DNA from: Phycisphaerales bacterium
GTDB taxonomy: Bacteria > Planctomycetota > Phycisphaerae > UBA1845
NCBI GenBank assembly: GCA_020353195.1
Contig: CP070691.1
Location: 2,932,725-2,982,993, forward strand
DNA length: 50,269 bases
Reading direction: 5' to 3'
Shown: positions 43,301 through 50,269 of the stretch, piece by piece
Layout: every line of letters starts with the position of its first letter
How positions within the stretch are numbered: position 1 is the first letter of the stretch
Position numbers and translations under genes: made by a program
Notes under the pieces: model-generated
The model's input: only the letters and a program-made list of their open reading frames with translations
Databases searched by the model: none
Told to the model about the DNA's origin: nothing

Positions 43301-43565
43301 TGGCGAACGACCGCACCGACCTGATGCCGGCGACTCCTTGGATCGCCCGTTCGATTCTCGTGCAGATGCTGCGCTCGACGTCCTCGGGGCTCGCACCGGG
43401 ATACGCGATCTCAATCGTAACGCAGTCGAGCGAGAACTCGGGGTAGGTCTCCCGGACCATGCGCCGGGCGCTGAGCCAGCCGCCGACCAGCATGCAGACC
43501 ATCAACAGGTTGGCCAAGACTGGATTGCGGACGCCGATGGAAATGAGCCCGCCCAGAGCCCGCAT
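40371..43565 (-). CDS. RND-family efflux permease (AcrB-like)
   Basis: A 1064-residue proton-driven RND pump. The N-terminal helix (NPVLANLLMVCMLVGGWLSA) is followed by the porter domain start (EIAYPGASPEDVE). TM4 carries the proton-relay aspartates in LVVDDAIVIAERVHDR near residue 400. A second porter half (VALTVDHIEEGPQEKPVEI) is followed by a last helix bundle (YALTLFSLFGAVALAGVVVNDSLVLLDKVNRF). Length and duplicated layout are normal for the family. It acts in the inner membrane with the adaptor and TolC genes on either side. Substrates cannot be predicted. It begins directly after the adaptor stop (0-base gap). Confidence 0.92.
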   Translation of the reverse strand: MRALGGLISIGVRNPVLANLLMVCMLVGGWLSARRMVRETYPEFSLDCVTIEIAYPGASPEDVERSICTRIERAIQGVAGIRSVRSFAMDNAGLVWAELTYDVDDVTPVMLEIKDKVEQITTFPREAERPVITEQTYRTGVINLAVYGDIAEGTLDKVAREVRDALLADNRISSVELSGARDHEIIIEISEEALRRYGLSFNDVALAVRKSTVDLPAGTLRARGEEITLRTVGQRYTAHDFEDVVLIAHPDGTLVRLSEVAAVTDGFEESTRMGRFNGERAAMVSVYKMPHQDAAEIAGVVREYVAAKQASLPEAVRLSTWADASLQIDDRINMLIRNGLWGIVLVFGVLTLFLDFRIAVYVAIGIPVAFAGAFVVMHQMGETLNMISLLGLIMVIGLVVDDAIVIAERVHDRRAGGASTATAAMEGTAEVTFPVLGAAVTTIVAFGPLLFVCGIMGKLVEILPVVVIVALVASLVEAFVVLPAHLAHGSVGATAVTSAYARLRAAVDRGLQRVIVSGYRPVYRRALASRGLTVCVGLAVLLVVFGLVAGGRTPLVLLPKVDGNTLRARVRFPEGTSADVTQAAIEQIERAATALNDDVELRHAGPGDLVRQMFSILGVRTGYFVEQGSHLGEVQLELMPAEQRRLECNRIVDRWRRRIGRMPGAVALTVDHIEEGPQEKPVEIRLFGPDLDRLDQAAEELKAHLAEFNGVYDIEDKLNPGKRELRIALRPAARSLGLTVDDLARQIRAGFWGDEAVHVQRGRDEITVRVRYPDAERAGISDIETMRVRTPGGDEIPFLEVAELRTVRGYAVISHQYGQRLCRVVADIDEQTTNAEQILETLEAGFLPDLARRHGIEYTLEGQHALLWESLTSLFNGFVMAMVAIYAILGGMLRSYVQPLVIMAAIPLGFVGAVVGHWVMGYALTLFSLFGAVALAGVVVNDSLVLLDKVNRFVRGGMPVVDAVRQAGEVRFRAVVLTTVTTVAGLLPLLSERSTQAQTLIPIAISLAFGLMAATVLTLVVVPTLYLVANDAKRAARWLRRGGAYPSAETVEFAYGTAVKPETP

Positions 43566-45242
43566 CTAGAGGTCTCCGGGAGCCCTCGCACTGCACGCAA
43601 CCGTGGCGGGGGCGGCGAAATCAATGGGCTTCGACCGGACCAACGAGTGGATACCATCGGGCGGGTCGACCTGGAGCACACGGGCCGCCCCCCGTCGCCG
43701 TACACGCATGCCCTCAGCCGCCCAGGGCAACGGCGAGACGATGATCTCGTCGCCCGGCTGCAACTCACAGACCTGAGCGTCCGGGGCCGCGTCCGGCGAC
43801 ACCGCGGCCAGCTGCGACCGATCGAAAGACACAAGGACCATGTCGTTGGCCGTGCGCAGAACCGGTACACTGCGCATGCTCAGACACCCCTCAGCACCGT
43901 CCGACGACTCGTCGTCCGGTTCGTACACGTAGACAAACTTGGATGCCGAACCGTCGCTGCGGTCGTATACCGCTAACCGCGGCACGACGAGGGCGTCCTT
44001 GAGCGGCTCGGCCGGAATCTCGACGCGGCAGAACATGCCGATCGACAGCGGCGGGCGCGTCTGACCGTCCTTCAGTATCACTTCCTTCAAGGCGTCTTTG
44101 ATCTCGATCACCACACGCGCCGTGCGGGTCGTCTCGTCCACCCGCTCGAGCCGCGCGACCGCACCCTGCCACGTATACTCGCGGTCATTGACGGACCACA
44201 CGATCGTGGCTTGCGGTGGCGGAGCCGACTCGTCCGCCTCACCCCGGACGTACTCCCAGACGCGAGTCCATTGCAGATCGCCGGGGTCCAGCCCGACCGC
44301 CAACTCCACCACCTTGACGTCCGTAAGCGTGGCGATCGCAAAGCCGACAATGACTGCCTGGGATTCCGCCGCCGAAATCGACTCGATGCGGGCATCGAAG
44401 GGGCAGAAGATCTTGGTCTTGCCGACCTGGCGCCGGGCCTCAGCCAGTTCGGCCCGCTGCATATCCAATAGTGCCTCCACCTCGCCGATGCGGTGCGGGC
44501 CCATCGCAAGCCGGCTTTCGTAATCGAGAACCTGCTCCTTTTGCCGGAGAAAAGCAGTTTGCGCTATGAGGACTTCGACTTCCGTCGTGGCCTTGGCGGG
44601 CTCCAATTCGAGCTCTCGCTTCCAGTTTCGCTCGGCCAGTTGCAGAAGTTCCCTCGCCACGACGAGCCGTTCTTGGAGAGTCACCTCTTCCTCTCGGAGC
44701 CGGGAAAGCTGAGCTTCAAGCCGCTTGATTTCCGCCTGTGCCTGGTCGACTTTCAGCTGATACGAGCGCGGATCAATCTCGAACAGCAGTTCGCCCTCCT
44801 CAATCTGCTTGCCAACAGCCAGGTCCTTGTTCACATAGATCAAAGACCCGCTCACCTCGGGAACAATCCTGAGCGGACTCTTGGCCCGCACCGTCCCGTG
44901 ACCGACGACAGGCGCGTTGAAGGTCTGCAACTGAACAGGATAAAGCTCGACCTCCGGAACCCACGTCGCCCCCTCCCGACGCTCCGGCTCCGGCTTCGTG
45001 CTGACAAGGTACGCAGCCACGACAATTGCCACCACCACCACGGCAGACCCTAACACCGCATTGATTCTTCGACGATACGTTTCCATCCGGCTGTCTATCG
45101 CCTGGTTAATCCGAAGATTGCGATCGCGCCGGCGGGTTGACCCCGCATGGGAATTCGCCAGGGTCCGACCCGGATGCTCATCTGCTCTCCCACAACCCGG
45201 CCACACCCGGCTGGCGACCGCGCCCACAGCGCCCTTACCCAT
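43566..45242 (-). CDS. RND efflux periplasmic adaptor (HlyD/MFP family)
   Basis: A membrane-fusion protein, 558 residues from the first ATG. One N-terminal helix (VLGSAVVVVAIVVAAYLVS) anchors it. Two lipoyl-like halves (GHGTVRAKSPLRIVPEVSG and GKTKIFCPFDARIESISA) flank a long coiled coil (about 150-270). Beta-barrel and membrane-proximal domains follow. Start choice: the ATG at 45242 has a good GGAG site but adds 52 Arg-rich residues. The ATG at 45086 (METYRRRINAV) gives a normal length. A perfect TTGACA followed 17 bases later by GAGAAT just before 45242 would, if a promoter, exclude the longer form. It is the first gene of the efflux operon. Confidence 0.85.
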   Translation of the reverse strand: MGKGAVGAVASRVWPGCGRADEHPGRTLANSHAGSTRRRDRNLRINQAIDSRMETYRRRINAVLGSAVVVVAIVVAAYLVSTKPEPERREGATWVPEVELYPVQLQTFNAPVVGHGTVRAKSPLRIVPEVSGSLIYVNKDLAVGKQIEEGELLFEIDPRSYQLKVDQAQAEIKRLEAQLSRLREEEVTLQERLVVARELLQLAERNWKRELELEPAKATTEVEVLIAQTAFLRQKEQVLDYESRLAMGPHRIGEVEALLDMQRAELAEARRQVGKTKIFCPFDARIESISAAESQAVIVGFAIATLTDVKVVELAVGLDPGDLQWTRVWEYVRGEADESAPPPQATIVWSVNDREYTWQGAVARLERVDETTRTARVVIEIKDALKEVILKDGQTRPPLSIGMFCRVEIPAEPLKDALVVPRLAVYDRSDGSASKFVYVYEPDDESSDGAEGCLSMRSVPVLRTANDMVLVSFDRSQLAAVSPDAAPDAQVCELQPGDEIIVSPLPWAAEGMRVRRRGAARVLQVDPPDGIHSLVRSKPIDFAAPATVACSARAPGDL

Positions 45243-46370
45243 CGATTCTCCGCCCTTCTCAGGCGGCTGTCAAGCAGCACCTGGGAGCCCGCGTGTCGGC
45301 ATCCGTGGGGTCCGGCCCGGCGTATGACGGCCCGCCCGACTCCGGTTCCACAGCGAACAGCGCGACGTTCACCGGTTCCGCCTCGGCGCCGGGGTGAACA
45401 TCGCCGCTACCGTCACAGAACGCCGCCTCCGTGCAGGGAGTTGGCGATGCCCGGCTACTCAGCGTGCTTGTGCTGTCGTCAATGCCGTTGAGCGCGCTGA
45501 CGCTCAGGCAGCGCTTGGGACAAGCGAGCGGAACTGTCGTCCCGTGCCGCGCCCCGCGGAGCCCGGACAGCGCTCGTTGCCGTTGGCCCAAACCAAGAGG
45601 AACCTTCGGTGAACAGCGGGACGCTCCCGTCGCCGTGAACGATCGTGTCGATCAACTGCGCCGTGACATCGTAGTTGCTCTCTCACTCGCGGGCAGACCC
45701 ATTGTCAGCGACGCTGCCGCCAGCCAAGTTGGTCGAGCTGTTCGCCCCGGACAAACGGAATCACGGGATCGTCCTGGCGACCTACGCCCGCAGCTCGCCT
45801 GGCCGCAGCAACGTGCCGGACCGTCGGAGTCGCTTGCCGTGGGCGTCCTTGCCGCCGCGCGCACACGGCCCCGTGTCCGCGGCCGCTCCGCTGACGATTC
45901 CGCCGGCAGCGCGTCTGCACCGCCAGTATGCCGGCTGTCACCCTTGGCATGCCAGCGCGTTGCTAACTGTCTACGCCAGCGGGCTTTAGCCGAGCCACGG
46001 TGACTTTGCTTCCTCTCTTCCTGGCCCTTCACCGAAAGGCACGGCACAAGCAGGGCACCACCAGCGAATCGATGCGCTTTAACTCCCGTAACTCCTTCAA
46101 GTGTTCAGGCAGGACACGAAGCTGGGCAGCAAGCCCGATTCGTCCGGGAGACTCTCTGGGAACCAAGGAACGACCGAGCTTGATCACCTCAACATGTCGT
46201 CCGCACCGGGTCCGACCGACCGCCACAGGTGACCGCGGCCCCCGGATCGCCCGGGCTCATCCCCGCGTGCACGGCTCACGAACCAGACCCATGTTGCAGG
46301 GCGATCGCGGGCGCCAGGAACAGTGACATTCAAGCCGATCGACCGTCACTTGAGTTTTGCCAGCCTGCCC
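45243..46370. other. Gene-poor region with no intact gene, possibly decayed coding sequence
   Basis: About 1.1 kb between the efflux operon and the S8 protease gene. All frames are broken or low-complexity. On the minus strand, short protein-like pieces in different frames suggest decay (for example SNYDVTAQLIDTIVHGDG and VPLFTEGSSWFGPTA, about 45540-45680, with stops just upstream). The LRR-like piece listed separately is another. No insertion sequence ends or tRNA were seen. A perfect TTGACA on the minus strand (about 45270) may belong to the efflux operon promoter. Confidence 0.4.
46029..46226 (-). pseudogene. Leucine-rich-repeat protein fragment
   Basis: A 65-codon frame whose middle reads LAAQLRVLPEHLKELRELKR, close to a bacterial leucine-rich-repeat unit (LxxLPxxLxxLxxLxxLxL). 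It starts mid-repeat and stops soon after with a basic tail. There is no ribosome site and no other repeat, so it looks like a leftover of a larger LRR gene and not a working gene. Chance resemblance is possible. Confidence 0.3.
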
Positions 46371-46399
46371 TTGCCTCAAACCCCTCATTCTGCTATCCT
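46371..46399 (+). promoter_or_regulatory. Promoter for the S8 protease gene
   Basis: TTGCCT (46371-46376), a 17-base spacer ending in TGC, and TATCCT (46394-46399) as an extended -10. Transcription would start near 46406, giving a leader of about 145 bases to the ATG at 46550. Confidence 0.5.
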
Positions 46400-46549
46400 G
46401 TACACTCGGAGCGGCTAGGGATGAATCCATTCCGCAAGGTACGCGGTACCGTGGTGATTCCGGCCGCGGGTACCGCACTCGCCACGAGATCGGCGGCAAC
46501 GCCGCAGATCAATAGTGCTGGGTTGCTTTCTCTGAACCGGAGGTTGAAC

Positions 46550-49500
46550 ATGGCAGCGAACGGTCGAAGTGTACTTCTCGCATTGACAATGGTGGTTTTC
46601 GGCTCGTCGGCCCCCGCGCCGGCGCAGGAGGGCGGATCCGTCGGGTCGCAGGCCACGCCCCAGTCCGGATTGGTCGTCCAGGCGGAGGGCGACGGCAATG
46701 CCATCAGTCTCGACGCGTGCGGAACGTTCCATCGCACGCCCAACCCCATCGTGGATGAACGCCTGATCGATCTGCCCCAGTCACCGACCCGTCTGGTCCT
46801 GTGGCAGGAGGTCCAGCCTGACGGCCAGGCCCTGCCATTCTATGCGATCAGCTTGGACGGCCAGACTATGGCGACCGTCCGTAGCACGTCATACCTGCTG
46901 AAGGTGCGGCACGGCGACTTCGATCCCGCCGTGCACGTGCCGACCGTGGATGCCGCACTCGCAGCTGACCAGACGAACAACCTCTTCCTCGTGCAATTCG
47001 ACACCCAGCCGCTGGAGGAATTCCGGGCGGCCATCGAGGACCTTGGCGGCACCGTTTACTACTTCGTCGCCAACCACGCACATATCGTCAAAATGACCCC
47101 TGACGTGCGCAACCGGGTCGAGCAGCTACCCTACGTTCGCTGGATCGGCCCGTATCATCCCGCTTACCGCCTCGAGGAATTCATGCGCGACAACCGGGCA
47201 CAGGCAGCCGAGCTGTTCCCGCACCAACGCTACAACATACAGGTGTTCGAAGCAGGCCTGACCCAGAAGGAGACGGTGGCCGCGCGCATCGAGTCAATCG
47301 GCGGCAAAATCGAGATGCTCGATGCCGGAAAATACCTTCTCGTGGCCATGCTCACCCCCGAACAGCTGTTTGAGACCATCCGCTGGGACGAGGTGCTCTT
47401 CGTCGACCGCTGGAGTCCTTACGAGCCCGACATGAACAATGTCCGGGCGATCGCCGGCGCAGACTACATCGAGACCGTGGCCGGATACACCGGTGCCGGC
47501 GTCCGCGGCGAAGTGTTCGACACGGGCTTCAATCTCGCCCACGTCGATTTCGCGTCCCGCCCCCTCATCGAGCACGGAGGCTCGGTAGGCAGCGACTCGC
47601 ACGGAGCAGCCACCTCCGGAATCTGCTTCGGTGATGGCACCGGCGACCCCACCGCCCGGGGCCTGCTCCCCGATGGTCAGGGGATCGTTGCCGCCTACAG
47701 CAACGTCGGCCTGACCGGCACCAACCGATACAACCACACCGCAGAACTGATCCAACCGCCATACTTCGCGGTGTTCCAGACGGCCAGCGTCGGCAGCGAC
47801 CGGACCTACTACTACACCACCATCTCCGCCGATCATGACGCGATGCTGTTCGACTTCGACATCATTCACTGCCAGTCGCAAAGCAACGCGGGCGACCAGG
47901 ACTCGCGGCCCCAGGCCTGGGCCAAGAACGTCGTCTCAGGCGGCGGCGTCTATCACTATGACACGCCCACCCTCGCCGATGACTGCTGGTGCAGCGGCGC
48001 CAGCATCGGACCCGCGTCCGACGGGCGCATCAAGCCCGATCTGTGCTTCTTCTATGACGACATCCGAACCACCACGACCGGGTCGCCGACGGCCTATACA
48101 AGCTCGTTCGGCGGCACCAGTGGGGCCACCCCGTGCATCGCGGGCTGCTTCGGGCTGTTCTTCCAGATGTGGTCCGACGGCATCTTCGGAAATGACGTCA
48201 TCCCAGGCGGGTCGGTCTTCGACAACCGCGCGCACATGGCCACCGCCAAGGCGGTCATGATCAACACCGCCAGCCCCTATCCCTTCACCGGAACGGGCGA
48301 TGACCTCACACGGGTCCACCAGGGCTGGGGCAGGCCCGACGTCCAGTCCCTCTATGACGTCAGAAACCGCATGTCCGTCATCGACGAGACCGAGCTGCTC
48401 GGAAACATGGAAACCGTCAACTACATCGCCTTCGTCGAGCCGGGGGCGCCGACGTTGCGGCTGACGCTCGTCTATACGGATCCACCAGGCCTTCCCATGT
48501 CGTCGCAGCACCGCATCAACGACCTTACGCTAAAGGTGACCTCGCCTACCAGCACCGTCTACTGGGGCAACAACGGACTGCTCGAAGGCCTCTGGTCAAT
48601 ACCCGGCGGTTCCGCCAATACCGTCGACACCGTCGAGAACATCTTCATCCAGAACCCCGACCCCGGCGTGTGGGACGTCGAGGTGATCGCCAGCGAGGTC
48701 AACCAGGACAGCCACGTCGAAACGCCCGAACTCGACGCCGACTTCGCGCTCGTGGTCAGTGGCGGGCTGCTGGCGACCTGCTCCTCCGAAGGCAGGATCA
48801 AGGTGGATAGGGTCAGGTACCCGTGCGACGGGACCGTCAGCATCCGCGTCGTGGACTGCGATGTGAACACCAACGACCTCGCCATCGAAACCACCACCGT
48901 CATCATCGACTCCACCACCGAACCGGGAGGCGAGACGGTCCTGCTCACGGAGACGGCGCCCCAGACGGCGGACTTCCGAGGCACTATCGATCTGAGCACC
49001 GTCGACAGCGCCGGAATCCTCCACGTTGCTGAGGGCGACACGCTGACCGCAACGTACATCGATGCCGACGACGGCCAGGGCAGCACCAACGTCACCGTCA
49101 CGACCACCGCCGGCGTCGATTGCACCCCACCCGTGATCTCCAACGTTCAGACGATTGAGATCGGCCCGTTCACCGCGAGGGTGACGTTCGACACCGACGA
49201 GCCGACGCGCGGCTCGGTGCGCTACGGCGACTCGTGCGGCGCGCTAACGCAGAGCGCTTCGCAGGCCGGCTATGGAACCAGCCACTCGGTCCTGCTCTCA
49301 GGCCTCACTGAGAACTCCACCTACTTCTATGCCGTTGACGCCGAGGACGAAGCCACCAACATGACGACCGATGACAACGGCGGAACCTGCTATACGTTCA
49401 ACACGCCGGACATCCCGAACTACTTCACCGAGCAGTTCGGCAGCAATGACCTCGCCAACCTGAGCCTGATCTTCGAGCCCGACGGGTCGACCGACTTCTA

Positions 49501-50269
49501 CGCCGCCTGCGTCGAGCCGATCACCACGCTGCCGACCGATCCGGCCGGCGGGACCACGCTGAGTCTGTCCGACGACTCATACGCAACGGTCAACCTGACC
49601 GGCGGGGCCACCGTCTCGCTCTACGGCACGAGCTATGGCACGATATACCCCGGCAGCAACGGCTACCTCACGTTCACGGCCGGGGATTCCGACTACAGCG
49701 AAACGATCACCGACCACTTCGACACGCCCCGTGTTTCGGCGCTGTTCGACGACCTGAATCCGTCGTCCGGCGGGACGGTCAGCTACAAGCAGCTCGCCGA
49801 CCGCGTAGCCGTAACCTGGGACGGCGTGTACGAGTACGGCACGACGAGCCCGAACACATTCCAGATCGAGCTGTTCTTCGACGGATCGATCACGATCAAT
49901 TACCTGACCCTGTCCGCCTCCGACGGGATCGCGGGCCTGTCCGCGGGCGGAGGCATACCGCCGAACTTCTACCAGACGGACCTGTCGGCGATGGGGGCGT
50001 GTGGTCCCCGACCGCCGACGGCCCAAAGCGCGTCGGTCAGTACGGCCGTCGACGTGCCCGTGACCGTCACGCTCCTGGCGACCGACGACGGACTGCCGGT
50101 CGTCCCCGGTCAACTGACCTACATCGTCACGACCCTGCCGGGACACGGCTCGCTGACGGATCCCGGCAGCGGACCAATCACCAGCGTGCCCTACACCCTG
50201 GCCAACAACGACAACCAGGTGGACTACCAGCCGGACCCCGGCTACCACGCCACCGACAGCTTCGAGTTC
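46550..50269 (+). CDS. Large secreted S8 (subtilisin-like) serine protease, C-terminus beyond window
   Basis: An open frame of 1240 codons reaching the window end. A signal peptide (VLLALTMVVFGSSAPAPAQ) precedes two similar segments of about 65 residues (about 142-210 and 226-295: LVQFDTQPLEEFRAAIEDLGG and VFEAGLTQKETVAARIESIGG as their starts), probably a propeptide-like pair. The catalytic residues are D324 (EVFDTGF), H351 (SDSHGA) and S524 (GGTSGATP). A P-domain-like sandwich, an FN3-like domain (about 860-945), a beta domain with GSNGYLTFTAGDSDY and a bacterial Ig-like domain (about 1165-1240) follow. GGAGG is 6 bases before the ATG at 46550. An in-frame ATG at 46421 would misplace the signal. 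The protein would act outside the cell. Confidence 0.85.
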   Translation, partial: MAANGRSVLLALTMVVFGSSAPAPAQEGGSVGSQATPQSGLVVQAEGDGNAISLDACGTFHRTPNPIVDERLIDLPQSPTRLVLWQEVQPDGQALPFYAISLDGQTMATVRSTSYLLKVRHGDFDPAVHVPTVDAALAADQTNNLFLVQFDTQPLEEFRAAIEDLGGTVYYFVANHAHIVKMTPDVRNRVEQLPYVRWIGPYHPAYRLEEFMRDNRAQAAELFPHQRYNIQVFEAGLTQKETVAARIESIGGKIEMLDAGKYLLVAMLTPEQLFETIRWDEVLFVDRWSPYEPDMNNVRAIAGADYIETVAGYTGAGVRGEVFDTGFNLAHVDFASRPLIEHGGSVGSDSHGAATSGICFGDGTGDPTARGLLPDGQGIVAAYSNVGLTGTNRYNHTAELIQPPYFAVFQTASVGSDRTYYYTTISADHDAMLFDFDIIHCQSQSNAGDQDSRPQAWAKNVVSGGGVYHYDTPTLADDCWCSGASIGPASDGRIKPDLCFFYDDIRTTTTGSPTAYTSSFGGTSGATPCIAGCFGLFFQMWSDGIFGNDVIPGGSVFDNRAHMATAKAVMINTASPYPFTGTGDDLTRVHQGWGRPDVQSLYDVRNRMSVIDETELLGNMETVNYIAFVEPGAPTLRLTLVYTDPPGLPMSSQHRINDLTLKVTSPTSTVYWGNNGLLEGLWSIPGGSANTVDTVENIFIQNPDPGVWDVEVIASEVNQDSHVETPELDADFALVVSGGLLATCSSEGRIKVDRVRYPCDGTVSIRVVDCDVNTNDLAIETTTVIIDSTTEPGGETVLLTETAPQTADFRGTIDLSTVDSAGILHVAEGDTLTATYIDADDGQGSTNVTVTTTAGVDCTPPVISNVQTIEIGPFTARVTFDTDEPTRGSVRYGDSCGALTQSASQAGYGTSHSVLLSGLTENSTYFYAVDAEDEATNMTTDDNGGTCYTFNTPDIPNYFTEQFGSNDLANLSLIFEPDGSTDFYAACVEPITTLPTDPAGGTTLSLSDDSYATVNLTGGATVSLYGTSYGTIYPGSNGYLTFTAGDSDYSETITDHFDTPRVSALFDDLNPSSGGTVSYKQLADRVAVTWDGVYEYGTTSPNTFQIELFFDGSITINYLTLSASDGIAGLSAGGGIPPNFYQTDLSAMGACGPRPPTAQSASVSTAVDVPVTVTLLATDDGLPVVPGQLTYIVTTLPGHGSLTDPGSGPITSVPYTLANNDNQVDYQPDPGYHATDSFEF

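Noticed and set aside
42333..43976. A 547-codon plus-strand frame opposite the RND and adaptor genes
   Set aside because: It has His/Asp-rich shadow composition and no motif; the opposite strand has a conserved RND permease.
45431..46003. A 190-codon plus-strand frame in the gene-poor region
   Set aside because: It has low-complexity Arg/Ala/Pro composition, no start signal and no motif; judged non-coding.

Overview
This is a high-GC bacterial chromosome segment, most likely from a planctomycete, possibly Phycisphaerae-like. The lineage call is inferred from gene content. The window has a DUF1573 exoprotein, secreted proteins with dockerin-like or Ig-like C-termini, membrane proteins with a CPECGYNL-type zinc ribbon, DUF3604 and other large exported proteins, and many small lipoproteins and membrane proteins of unknown function. 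No rRNA, complete tRNA, CRISPR array, insertion sequence or prophage gene was seen. Genes sit in short runs on both strands and most are chromosomal housekeeping or envelope genes.

Layout. 1-5.6 kb: start of an SLC13 transporter (cut by the window edge), an aldo/keto reductase, a ThiD2-ThiE thiamin phosphate synthase, a zinc-ribbon membrane protein, a ParA/MinD-type ATPase overlapping a VanZ-like gene, and a small membrane protein. 5.7-11 kb: a lipoprotein, an acidic-tailed small protein, a WalJ/YycJ-type metallo-beta-lactamase-fold hydrolase, biotin protein ligase (BirA) and a large multi-spanning membrane protein. 11-15.4 kb: a PAS histidine kinase facing a PilZ protein, PurN, and a COG1313 radical SAM protein. 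15.4-21.2 kb: a secreted 1023-residue amidase whose catalytic domain is split by an insertion, and a secreted DUF3604 (PHP-fold) protein. 21.2-25.6 kb (minus strand): a damage-control phosphatase (DUF89), ArgF with its own clear promoter, an orphan solute-binding lipoprotein, and a LUD protein. 25.8-31.9 kb (plus strand): DUF1573 protein, a one-helix protein, a CgeB-like glycosyltransferase, a GT-C-type membrane protein and another polytopic protein, probably one envelope/glycan operon. 31.9-38.5 kb: a ROK-like kinase, a tiny membrane protein, RlmN, a SpoIID/LytB protein, an exported prolyl aminopeptidase and SelD. 38.6-45.2 kb: an adaptor-RND-TolC efflux operon. 45.2-46.4 kb: a stretch with no intact gene. 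46.55 kb to the end: a large secreted S8 protease, open at the window edge.

The most notable finding is that SelD is itself a selenoprotein. The recognisable selD frame continues upstream through one in-frame TGA at the position of the catalytic Cys17 of E. coli SelD, into a natural N-terminus. A hairpin downstream of the TGA fits the bacterial SECIS layout. A conventional gene call truncates this gene by 23 residues and loses its catalytic residue. A second notable feature is the amidase with about 250 residues (including a golvesin-like domain) between its zinc ligands.

Promoters legible by eye share a -10 of the form TAnAAT (TATAAT, TACAAT, TAGAAT) with 16-17 base spacers. Two genes (birA and the COG1313 radical SAM gene) have the -10 so close to the ATG that their mRNAs would be nearly leaderless.
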